A stretch of DNA of 14,376 bases from JBFLXN01 sp040755715 [NCBI: Candidatus Edwardsbacteria bacterium] (GCA_040755715.1 JBFLXN010000059.1:1-14376), one strand, 5' to 3'. Shown: positions 1 through 7,302, counted from the first letter of the stretch. Notes: generated by a model from the letters alone, not told the origin. A program made the numbers and translations.

Positions 1-26
1 TAAATAAACAGCCTATCTTCATCCAT
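1..26 (-). CDS. Possible start of an unidentified gene, cut by the window edge
   Basis: An ATG at 24-26 on the minus strand opens a frame reading MDEDRLFI before the window ends. It is preceded by a good Shine-Dalgarno sequence, AAGGAG, with a four-base gap to the ATG. It would be the next gene downstream of the FAD dehydrogenase. Eight residues are too few to assign a family. The alpha subunit of the dehydrogenase is one guess from context only. Between this start and the dehydrogenase stop (27-155) the plus strand is strongly pyrimidine-rich and shows no convincing gene. Confidence 0.35.
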
Positions 27-126
27 AAAGCTCCTTAAATCTCTTCTCTTATCTCCCCAATCTCTCTCTTTTTCTTCTCTTCATCCCTAATCTTTACTTA
101 TATTTCTCATTTTGCAGAAGTCTATA

Positions 127-161
127 ACTATCAACTATAAACTATCTACTATCCACTATTT
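127..161 (+). repeat. 7-bp tandem array, consensus ACTATNN, five units
   Basis: Five consecutive 7-bp units of the form ACTATNN run from 127 to 161; the first four bases are constant and the last two or three vary. It is the same family as the arrays at 1293-1324 and 1611-1645, in the same orientation as the latter. The stop codon of the dehydrogenase (156-158 on the minus strand) lies inside it, so the array has become the end of that gene. Confidence 0.8.
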
Positions 162-1289
162 CATCACTTCTGCTTCGGCAAATTTCCTACTCAAGGCGAA
201 TTCTGAAATAGGTGGTGAAGTTTTTTGGCTAGTTATGAATTCAGCCATTATCTTTCCTAAGGCTGGACCGAGCATAAATCCATGCCCGCACATCCCGCCA
301 CAAACATAGAATCCCTCTATTTCAGTTCTATCTAAAATTGGATTGCCATCCGGTGTCATCTCATAGCTCCCAGCCCATTGTCTAATCACTTTCACATTTT
401 TCAAAGAAGGAACTAGCCGCACCATCCTTCGCGGCATATCTGTAAGAAATTCAAAAGAACTGTCTACTCGTTTGCCCGGCACCGGGGGAACAGGTGTATA
501 ACACCCGATGAATTGGCCGGTAGGGTGAACCTGCAAAAAATAACAGCCATCAGGACGATAGTCAACTAACATTGGCTCAAACAATTTCTCCACTCCTTCA
601 GTAATCAAGGCTTCGTGCCTTTCAGGCTCAACCGGAATCTCCACCCCCACCATCTTTCCTACTTCTTTTACCTCAGGCCCGGCAGCATTCAAAACCATTC
701 CCGCAGAATATTTTTCACCCTTGCTGGTCTTTATTCCATTTACTCTGTTCCCTTTTACGATAATCTCCTTCACTTCAGTATAGGAAAATATCTTTCCACC
801 ACATCTTTTGATACCTTTTGCATATTCGTAAGTCACAGAAAAAGGATTTGCCTGACCGTCAGTTGGACAATAGGCACCGCCTAAAAGACCATCAGTATTC
901 AAACCGGGAATGATTTTTTTGACTTCTTGAGAGGTGACAAATTCTACTGGCAGTCCTACAGATTTTTGCAATGAAATTGCCTTTAAATAGTCATTCTTCT
1001 TCTCTTCGCTATGGGCTAAGAATAAATATCCTCCTTGATACCATTCCACAGATTTGCCAAACTCTTCCTCCATCTGACTAAATAGAGATACACTCTGTAT
1101 CATCAATTTGACCATACTCTTTGTCGTGAATTGCTGTCTGACTCCTCCAATGCATCGTCCGGTTGAACCGGAGCAGAGGTATTCTTTTTCAAAGAGAAAG
1201 ACTTTTAAACCACTTTTAGCAAGATAGTAACTGGTGGCGCAGCCGATGATTCCGCCACCGATGATAATCACATCTGCATTTCTGCTCAT
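156..1289 (-). CDS. FAD-dependent amine/amino-acid dehydrogenase, sarcosine oxidase beta (SoxB/DAO) type
   Basis: This 377-residue protein is a flavoprotein of the glycine/sarcosine oxidase (DAO) family. It opens with a dinucleotide-binding fold, DVIIIGGGIIGCATSYYL, followed by the acidic end of the second strand (FEKEYLC) and the stretch SGSTGRCIGGVRQQF typical of SoxB, HcnC and dye-linked proline dehydrogenase beta subunits. The C-terminal FAD-contacting motif GGMCGHGFMLGPALGK is intact. The family oxidises secondary amines or amino acids and passes electrons through partner subunits; the [2Fe-2S] BFD protein upstream in the operon would be such a partner. I chose the ATG at 1289 because MSRNADVIIIGGG starts directly before the FAD fold. 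The upstream ATG at 1322 would add 11 residues encoded purely by the 7-bp repeat array. No clear Shine-Dalgarno precedes it, as expected if the array displaced the original leader. The substrate cannot be told from sequence. Confidence 0.85.
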   Translation of the reverse strand: MSRNADVIIIGGGIIGCATSYYLAKSGLKVFLFEKEYLCSGSTGRCIGGVRQQFTTKSMVKLMIQSVSLFSQMEEEFGKSVEWYQGGYLFLAHSEEKKNDYLKAISLQKSVGLPVEFVTSQEVKKIIPGLNTDGLLGGAYCPTDGQANPFSVTYEYAKGIKRCGGKIFSYTEVKEIIVKGNRVNGIKTSKGEKYSAGMVLNAAGPEVKEVGKMVGVEIPVEPERHEALITEGVEKLFEPMLVDYRPDGCYFLQVHPTGQFIGCYTPVPPVPGKRVDSSFEFLTDMPRRMVRLVPSLKNVKVIRQWAGSYEMTPDGNPILDRTEIEGFYVCGGMCGHGFMLGPALGKIMAEFITSQKTSPPISEFALSRKFAEAEVMK

Positions 1290-1292
1290 AAT

Positions 1293-1324
1293 ATAGTTTA
1301 TAGTTCGTAGTTCATAGTTCATAG
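1293..1324 (-). repeat. 7-bp tandem array, left arm, four and a half units
   Basis: On the minus strand this reads as repeated GAACTAT-like heptamers with single-base changes (an A-to-C variant and a G-to-A variant). It is inverted relative to the array at 1611-1645. It starts two bases after the stop codon of the original four-helix-bundle frame and ends just before the dehydrogenase ATG. Confidence 0.8.
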
Positions 1325-1325
1325 A

Positions 1326-1581
1326 TTATAGAGACTGCTTGATTGAGTTAGCCAAACTCGTCAGCATTTTACCAATTTCATTCCCTCTTTGAAAAACGGC
1401 CTTTCCCTTCAGCAATATTCATAGCAATGGATGTAACAGCAGATTCTGCCTGCTCTATCAGTCTGAAATGCTTCCTGTCTGTATTAAGGTTCTCAAGGGC
1501 ATCAATGACAATATTAGCAAACTCTATCGCCTTTTGCCAAACTTCCAGTTCTTCAAATCCAAATTTAGCCTCTTTTTCCAT
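1326..1581 (-). pseudogene. Four-helix-bundle protein (23S rRNA intervening-sequence/Avd-like), internally deleted
   Basis: The frame from the ATG at 1581 gives 67 residues. They match the first half of the IVS-type four-helix-bundle family (TIGR02436): FEELEVWQKAIEFANIV near the N-terminus, then a helix ending in the signature SIAMNIAEGKGRFSKRE. A stop follows at 1378-1380. The family is usually about 115-125 residues. Directly after this, in another frame, lies a perfect family C-terminus, IGKMLTSLANSIKQSL, ending at the TAA at 1326-1328. About 35-40 residues of the middle are therefore missing and the remainder is out of frame; the junction is near 1380. A good Shine-Dalgarno, GGAGGT, sits five bases before the ATG. 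Members of this family have no catalytic activity and are often found in many copies per genome. Confidence 0.8.
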
Positions 1582-1610
1582 TACACCTCCTAATTTTAGT
1601 GACCCGCCAC

Positions 1611-1645
1611 GAACTACGAGCTATGAACTATGAACTATCAACTAT
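1611..1645 (+). repeat. 7-bp tandem array, right arm, five units
   Basis: Five 7-bp units with consensus GAACTAT run from 1611 to 1645, each differing from consensus by at most one base. The stop codon (1628-1630) and the last five codons (IVDSS) of the [2Fe-2S] protein are encoded by the array. Confidence 0.85.
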
Positions 1646-1915
1646 GTCTTGCTTGCCTAATATTTCCAAAGTAATTGGTTTCAGGGGGGGGCGAGTGGTG
1701 GGGATTAGGATTTTTTCTATCTTCTGACTGGTTTCCCGGACTAATAGTTGACTAATCAATCGCCGACAAGTTCGTCCTTGACAGTGTCCCATACCACAGC
1801 GAGTGATTCGCTTTATTTCCTCAAGTGTTCTAAAACCTTTGCGAATCGCGGTCAATATTTCCTCTTCGGTTACATCCTCACACCGGCAGATGATAATTGA
1901 ACCCTTTTTCTTCAT
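1628..1915 (-). CDS. BFD-type [2Fe-2S]-binding protein, electron-transfer partner of the dehydrogenase
   Basis: A 95-residue protein of the Fer2_BFD family. Four cysteines expected to hold a [2Fe-2S] cluster are present: C10 and C12 in IICRCEDVT, then C45 and C50 in TRCGMGHCQGRTC. This spacing matches the small domain found in HcnA-like proteins and in dye-linked amine and proline dehydrogenases, where it relays electrons between flavins. The usual tail, RPPLKPITLEILG, is followed by KQDIVDSS, whose last residues come from the 7-bp repeat array, so the native C-terminus has probably been replaced. The ATG at 1915 overlaps the stop of the UPF0597 gene as ATGA, which indicates translational coupling. 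A run of eight C on the coding strand (1684-1691) falls within the RPP codons. The family call is firm; the exact partner complex is inferred. Confidence 0.85.
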   Translation of the reverse strand: MKKKGSIIICRCEDVTEEEILTAIRKGFRTLEEIKRITRCGMGHCQGRTCRRLISQLLVRETSQKIEKILIPTTRPPLKPITLEILGKQDIVDSS

Positions 1916-2716
1916 ATTCTTTTCGTATGACTCTTTAATATTTTTACTAAATTCTCTTCAGTTCGGGACATACTTTTGGAAATCAATCCAATATTTTTTA
2001 CTGTGTCTTTAAAAGTTTCACTTACAATGCCATTTCCAGCAGGTATAATTACTCCATTCAGAGCCAAGAGGCTACATTGAATGGCTGAGACACTGGCTGA
2101 AGACAACTTAATCGCACATCCTGTCTTTGCGCCATCACACAGAGTTCCAACAATGTTTCCCGAAATATTTCTTATTGCTCCTTCAATTTGCTTGCTTGTT
2201 CCACCTAAGAGATAAGTAATACCTCCAGCCGCACCTATTCCAGATTTTACCACACAGCCACAGATTGGTGTTAGATAACCTGTATAATAGGTAACATAGC
2301 AGGTCAGAAGAATAGATAGTCCTACAGATTCAAGTATTTTATCCTGACGAATTTTATTTTTCTTGCCTGCTACCAGAATGGGAATAATAGAGACGATACC
2401 TTTCTGCTTTTTTAAAATCGTTTTTAGAGATAGTGGAAAAAAGGTTCAGACCTGATTGTGGATTACAGAAGATTCCCAAAGTAGCGGCGATGTCTATTCC
2501 GATTTTGCTACCAGTTCTTGGCAGACCAACAGCAAAAGAATTTTTATAGACATTCCGGTCAACGGTCAAAATAATTCTGTCAATCTGTGGTGGCTTTATC
2601 CCTTTCTTTTCACTTAAAGTTTTAAAGGCATAAGCAGAAGCCAATCCCACTGCACTGGGTTCGGTACAGCCTAAAACTGGTTTTACCTGTTCTTTAAGTA
2701 AAGTAGATACTGTCAT
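1912..2716 (-). pseudogene. UPF0597 L-cysteine desulfidase / serine dehydratase alpha-like gene, internally deleted
   Basis: Two frames on the same strand together give both ends of one UPF0597 (YhaM/CdsB) protein. The first part, from the ATG at 2716, carries LLKEQVKPVLGCTEPSAVGL with the family's N-terminal cysteine and the segment NSFAVGLPRTGSKIGIDIAA, ending around NDFKKAE. At about 2400 the family sequence jumps to the other frame and resumes at GIVSIIPILVAGKKNK, then TPICGCVVKSGIGAAGG, TLCDGAKTGCAIKLSSASV and on to the stop at 1912. Intact members have about 430 residues; roughly 180-190 from the middle are missing and the frame is shifted. The cysteines thought to bind the [4Fe-4S] cluster survive. 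The family cleaves L-cysteine to sulfide, ammonia and pyruvate, or is related to serine dehydratases. The last frame overlaps the [2Fe-2S] gene by four bases. A TTG at 2740 could be an alternative start. Confidence 0.85.
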
Positions 2717-2782
2717 CCCGTTAGATTTCCCCTTAAACAATTTTTCTCTTCTGATTCTTCTTCATTTTTATGTTGAAGAATG

Positions 2783-2810
2783 GTAGGGGTTAAATATATT
2801 GAACCCCTAC
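2783..2810. repeat. 28-bp near-perfect palindrome overlapping a stop codon
   Basis: The arms GTAGGGGTT and AACCCCTAC surround an AATATATT core; only one symmetric position pair mismatches. The stop codon of the DUF4159 gene (2807-2809) lies within the right arm. On the gene's strand no T-run follows, so it is a poor intrinsic terminator, although it could form a hairpin in the transcript. Confidence 0.7.
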
Positions 2811-3475
2811 TGTGTTAACACATACCAGATAATATTTGTTCCCATTTTAAAGGCAGATTCCCTTTTCTCCGGAGGGTCATTGTGAGCCGGAGTCCATCCA
2901 TCAGTAATATTACTGTTATAAGTATAAAAGACGACCAGCCGTCCTTCATAAAAAATACCGTAGCCATGCGGTGCACCAGGATAATGCTCATGAATCTTCG
3001 GCAGTCCTTGAGGAAAGTTATAGAAACAATGATAAATAGGATGCTCAAAGGGCAATTCTAAAAGTTCCGCCTGAGGGAAAACTTTTTTTATCTCCCGGCG
3101 AAATGCCTCGTCCATTCCATAATCATCATCAGCATATAAAAACCCGCCAGCGGTCAGGAATTTTCTGAGACGAGTAATTTCTTCATCACTAAATCTGATA
3201 TTGCCATGTCCGGTGATGAACAAGAACGGATAATTAAACAGGTCTTCATCAAGTAAAGAGACAATTTTTTGCTCCTCTTTTACTTTAAGTCCAGCCCACT
3301 CTTTTAGTTCTTTAGCCAGGTTCGGAATGATTTCCGGGTCATTATACCAATCACCCCCCCCAGCATATTTTAACCGAGCCAAAACTATTTCCTGAGAATA
3401 GAGGGAGACAGCGAAGTTAAGATGGAAAAACAAAGTTAGAGATATAAAGATGTAGACAGATTTAAGTGGCTTCAT
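2807..3475 (-). CDS. Secreted DUF4159-domain protein
   Basis: A 222-residue protein with an N-terminal signal peptide (MKPLKSVYIFISLTLFF, then a short polar stretch to about YSQ) followed by a DUF4159 domain. Family hallmarks are LKYAGGGDWYNDP shortly after the signal, LFITGHGNIRFSDEE, the ADDDYGMDEAFRREI segment, and a glycine/tyrosine-rich end (GYGIFYEGRLVVFYTYNSN). The fold is thought to resemble class I glutamine amidotransferases/ThuA; the molecular role is unknown. I chose the ATG at 3475 because it begins the signal peptide; the longer frame uses a TTG at 3505 and no ribosome-binding site supports it. A G8 run on the coding strand (3354-3361) encodes the conserved GGG. The gene is isolated between repeats and is probably transcribed alone or read through from tgt. 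Confidence 0.85.
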   Translation of the reverse strand: MKPLKSVYIFISLTLFFHLNFAVSLYSQEIVLARLKYAGGGDWYNDPEIIPNLAKELKEWAGLKVKEEQKIVSLLDEDLFNYPFLFITGHGNIRFSDEEITRLRKFLTAGGFLYADDDYGMDEAFRREIKKVFPQAELLELPFEHPIYHCFYNFPQGLPKIHEHYPGAPHGYGIFYEGRLVVFYTYNSNITDGWTPAHNDPPEKRESAFKMGTNIIWYVLTQ

Positions 3476-3506
3476 ATAGATGTTAGTTAAGCGTAAAACG
3501 TTCAAA

Positions 3507-3648
3507 GGTTACGATGCTCGTATCGTAAATCTTGAGAAAGTTTGCACAGTTTTTTGGGTTTACATAGTCTCTTGGGTTATAAAACTCAAGAAACTCAATG
3601 AACTCAATAAACCTAATAAACTTATTAACCGAAACGGACATCGTAACC
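3507..3648. repeat. Repeat cluster bounded by a 10-bp inverted repeat
   Basis: GGTTACGATG at 3507-3516 is matched exactly in inverse at 3639-3648. On the minus strand the right end continues as irregular GGTTAC/GGTTAA hexamers up to about 3668. Inside are two copies of TTGGGTT (3554-3575) and the 9-bp tandem array at 3583-3627. This fills the gap between tgt and the DUF4159 gene; no coding frame is evident in it. Confidence 0.6.
3583..3627 (+). repeat. 9-bp tandem array, consensus AACTCAATA, five units
   Basis: Five consecutive 9-bp units start with AAC; the three central ones are AACTCAATG, AACTCAATA and AACCTAATA, and the outer two are more diverged. This is a separate repeat family from the 7-bp arrays. 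Confidence 0.75.
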
Positions 3649-3673
3649 GTAGCCCTTAACCGTAACCTCCAAA

Positions 3674-5010
<1,337 letters not shown>

Positions 5011-5035
5011 GACTATTCTGCGCCTTTTGCGAATT

Positions 5036-6796
5036 TCAAAACTCGTTTTTCAATCCGAGATGAATCTTGCCATCCATAATGCCATCCTTTTCGCCCAATC
5101 CGTAATCAAGACCGATAATACCGAGTCGGGAGTTGAGTCGCAGGCCTAAACCGTAGCCAGGCTTTCGTCCAACTTGAAACTCTTTTCTTTTGAAATATCC
5201 CAAATCAATAAAGAAGAAGAAAAAGGATTCTGGCCTTAAAAGAAAACGATATTCAGTATTGAGCCAGACAATTTCTTCCCCACTAAATTCTTCTTCTCTG
5301 TAGCCCCGCAGACTATTTGCCCCCCCCATGGGAAAAAGTTCATAAACCGGAACAGGTGACTCGTTAGAGATAAGTTTTCGCCCGTGGAATAAAAAAGCAA
5401 AAATTTGGTAATGACGGACTGGAATTTCCCACTCCAGATTAGTTGACATCTTTACATAACTTACCCGATTATTAAGGGGGGTATAATTTTTTTTCAGTTC
5501 ATAGTCCAGGGAAAAATCTATTCTTCCACCTCGGTGTTCCTCACTCTTTTTGAAATCAAGAGAAGTTCCGGCGGTTCCTTTGTATTCAATGGCTTTGGCA
5601 AGAGGATTATTTTTTCTTTCACCAGGAACAATGATTTCTTCACCAAAACCAGCATCAAAAGAAAAGTGAGTTCCCCAGAAAAATCTCAACCATATTTTGC
5701 CGGCGGTCTGGGCATAAGTAGAATCTACTACCTCGTGGCTGACGAAAAAACCGAGTATGAATGGTTTGGAGAAAAGCCACGGCTCTTCATAACCCAGTTC
5801 AATCTTGGAGTTAGAGGGGGCAGGACGAAGCCATTTTAAGTTTGCTTTTCTCCCAGTGCCCAAGAGATTCTTAACTGAAAAATCAACTAATCCTGTAAGT
5901 CTTCCCTTTTCACTCTCCATCGCTGGAGCATAGCCGACCAGTCCCGTGAAACTATTATTTTTCTTTTCTTCTACTTCTTCCAAAAGTTTCCATTCTCCTT
6001 CTATTTCGCCTTTGACTACTTTTATTTCACCGACATTTTTGAATAATCCCAAAGTCAGAAGTCTTCTTCTGGCAGAGTTTATTTTTTGCTGATTGTAGAC
6101 TTCTCCCTCTTTGATGCGCATTTCTCTTTTGAGCACATAGTCCTTGGTTGTCTCATTTCCCTTAAACTCAATCTTCTGAATGTGAACCAGTGGACCTTCA
6201 GAAATTTTCAAGATTAAAAAAAGAGAATCATTTTCTAGCTGAAAATCACTTACCTCAATCCAAGCATAAGGAAAACCATGATTTTCATAGTAAGAGATGA
6301 TGCTCTCCATCCCAGTTTCAAAAAGTTCAGTTTTAAAAATCTTGCCGGACGCTAATCCTAACAGGTCTTGCAATTTGGTAGTAGCTAAAAAACTATTTCC
6401 TTCCCACAAGACTCTGCTCAGGCAATTTTTCTGTCCTTCTTGAAGAATCACTTTAACAATTAATCCATTGGCAAGTGAGTCAATCTGCAAAGAAGAAATT
6501 TCTGCCTTCAGATACCCTTGTTCTTGATAGCGCTCAAGGAGGTGGATGAGGTCTTGTTCCAGGGTCTTCTGGTCAAAGGAGAAATTTTTCTTTGTCTTAA
6601 ATTGAGAGATAATCTGGCGAGTAGTAAATAGTCTATTCCCCGATATAGATAGCTCCTTTACAGGGAGGGCTTTGGTTTCAGAGTAAACTCTCGCACCTTG
6701 ATAAGGTGCGGGGTAAAAGAGGCAAGGAGAAAAGACAAAAACCAAAATTGCCGCAGTCTTTCTTAAAATTGCGGTAATCAATGTGATATGTTTCAT
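5036..6796 (-). CDS. bamA: Omp85/BamA-family outer-membrane assembly protein
   Basis: This 586-residue outer-membrane protein has a hydrophobic leader (about 1-35), three POTRA-type domains (about 46-121, 123-201 and 204-275; for example VKELSISGNRLF and IQKIEFKGNETTKDYVLKRE), and then a C-terminal barrel ending in phenylalanine. The lid-loop signature GGANSLRGY (491-499) is intact. Omp85 proteins insert beta-barrels into the outer membrane. Canonical BamA has five POTRAs and about 800 residues, so this is a short version; it could be the organism's BamA, a TamA-like paralogue, or another Omp85 branch, and the symbol is tentative. The ATG at 6796 begins the leader. There is no Shine-Dalgarno: a strong promoter lies so close that the predicted leader is only about nine bases. 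The residues APYQGARV after the leader are encoded by a palindrome. A G8 run (5320-5327) sits in the GGANS codons. Confidence 0.85.
   Translation of the reverse strand: MKHITLITAILRKTAAILVFVFSPCLFYPAPYQGARVYSETKALPVKELSISGNRLFTTRQIISQFKTKKNFSFDQKTLEQDLIHLLERYQEQGYLKAEISSLQIDSLANGLIVKVILQEGQKNCLSRVLWEGNSFLATTKLQDLLGLASGKIFKTELFETGMESIISYYENHGFPYAWIEVSDFQLENDSLFLILKISEGPLVHIQKIEFKGNETTKDYVLKREMRIKEGEVYNQQKINSARRRLLTLGLFKNVGEIKVVKGEIEGEWKLLEEVEEKKNNSFTGLVGYAPAMESEKGRLTGLVDFSVKNLLGTGRKANLKWLRPAPSNSKIELGYEEPWLFSKPFILGFFVSHEVVDSTYAQTAGKIWLRFFWGTHFSFDAGFGEEIIVPGERKNNPLAKAIEYKGTAGTSLDFKKSEEHRGGRIDFSLDYELKKNYTPLNNRVSYVKMSTNLEWEIPVRHYQIFAFLFHGRKLISNESPVPVYELFPMGGANSLRGYREEEFSGEEIVWLNTEYRFLLRPESFFFFFIDLGYFKRKEFQVGRKPGYGLGLRLNSRLGIIGLDYGLGEKDGIMDGKIHLGLKNEF
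6690..6712. repeat. Palindrome within the bamA coding sequence
   Basis: CTCGCACCTT (6690-6699) and AAGGTGCGGG (6703-6712) pair at nine of ten positions with a three-base loop. It falls in the variable linker between leader peptide and first POTRA domain and is translated in frame. The CCCCGCAC motif recurs in the hairpin at 6895-6921. Confidence 0.5.
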
Positions 6797-6811
6797 TTGT
6801 CACTATAAATA

Positions 6812-6840
6812 ATTATACCATATTTTACTCAAAAATTCAA
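6812..6840 (-). promoter_or_regulatory. Near-consensus housekeeping promoter for bamA
   Basis: On the minus strand TTGAAT (6840-6835) is followed after exactly 17 bases by TATAAT (6817-6812). A transcript starting about seven bases downstream would begin near 6805, only about nine bases before the bamA ATG at 6796. Confidence 0.7.
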
Positions 6841-6872
6841 GGTTTTTTCAAAGTGAATGGGCCCTGTGAGCT

Positions 6873-6937
6873 AAAAAATGTAACCACAGATAAACCCCGC
6901 ACTCATTGCATAGGTGTGGGGTTCATCTGTGGTTACA
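6873..6937 (-). terminator. Strong hairpin plus T-run terminator after acylphosphatase
   Basis: The arms 6879-6902 and 6914-6937 pair at 22 of 24 positions around an 11-base loop. On the minus strand the hairpin is followed at once by a run of six T (6878-6873). It closes the pcm-SLOG-acylphosphatase unit and separates it from the bamA promoter. Its arms also carry the AACCACAGAT core found in the palindromic repeats at 4865 and 14260, so it may be a repeat doing duty as a terminator. Confidence 0.8.
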
Positions 6938-6975
6938 AATTGTAAATCCGTGTACATCTGGCGATTTTTGGGTTA

Positions 6976-7257
6976 TTATCGCCGGATGGTGAAGCCGATA
7001 TATTCTTCCGAATATTCTTTCCACTCTACCTCAACGCCAGTAACATGGGCAGAAGGAGGACCACGATGCAGGGCTTTCAGAAAGTCAAGGAGAATTCCCT
7101 TTTCTCCTTCAGCAACCACTTCTACACTGCCATCCCAGAGATTTCTCGCATAGCCAGTGATTCCCCTTGCGGTTGCTTCTTCCTGGGAAAATGCTCTATA
7201 AAATACGCCTTGCACAACTCCTTTTACAATAGCTTTGAAGGCGACTTTTTCAGACAT
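6976..7257 (-). CDS. acyP: Acylphosphatase
   Basis: A compact 93-residue acylphosphatase, the usual length. The two signatures are present: VKGVVQGVFYRAF with the phosphate-binding Arg21, and GYARNLWDGSVEVVAEG with the catalytic Asn39. It hydrolyses acyl phosphates such as 1,3-bisphosphoglycerate or carbamoyl phosphate. The start at 7257 (MSEKVAFKAIV) is supported by a Shine-Dalgarno region AGGAAGGAAAG a few bases upstream; earlier ATG and TTG codons at 7290 and 7296 would add an unrelated tail. It lies 45 bases after the SLOG gene in the same direction and is followed by a strong terminator. The C-terminal codons overlap a small six-base-pair hairpin (6960-6983). Confidence 0.93.
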   Translation of the reverse strand: MSEKVAFKAIVKGVVQGVFYRAFSQEEATARGITGYARNLWDGSVEVVAEGEKGILLDFLKALHRGPPSAHVTGVEVEWKEYSEEYIGFTIRR

Positions 7258-7302
7258 GTTTTTGACTTTCCTTCCTGTGCCTGTTTCCATCAACAAAAGG
7301 CT

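Larger units (their letters stand above)
1290..1645 (-). mobile_element. Candidate small mobile element: four-helix-bundle gene between inverted heptamer arrays
   Basis: A degraded four-helix-bundle gene with its own ribosome-binding site is framed by two arrays of the same 7-bp repeat in opposite orientation (1293-1324 and 1611-1645). The left array begins two bases after the gene's original stop codon. The right array ends 21 bases before its Shine-Dalgarno. The unit sits between a BFD-type [2Fe-2S] gene and an FAD dehydrogenase gene that normally adjoin in operons, and the arrays have replaced the last codons of one and the leader of the other. Structure and context are seen directly; mobility is inference. 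No transposase is present, and no target-site duplication is evident. Confidence 0.5.

Noticed and set aside
1150-1166. CCGGTTGAACCGG palindrome in the dehydrogenase gene
   Set aside because: It encodes the conserved SGSTGR motif and no second copy was seen, so chance is sufficient.
1290-1322. Upstream ATG giving the dehydrogenase an extra MNYELRTINYI
   Set aside because: These residues are simply the heptamer array translated; the FAD fold begins right after the ATG at 1289.
1378-1581. Intact 67-residue four-helix-bundle gene
   Set aside because: The family C-terminus is found downstream in another frame, so this is a deleted gene and not a naturally short one.
1912-2253. Independent gene for the second UPF0597 fragment starting at 2253
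   Set aside because: Family sequence continues upstream without interruption to about 2400 in the same frame, so the ATG at 2253 is an internal methionine codon.
127-3627. CRISPR array
   Set aside because: Repeat units are 7 or 9 bp and directly adjacent, with no spacers and no cas genes.
5534-5839. Plus-strand 101-residue frame inside bamA
   Set aside because: It is antisense to well-conserved barrel sequence, has no family resemblance, and the minus-strand gene explains the region.
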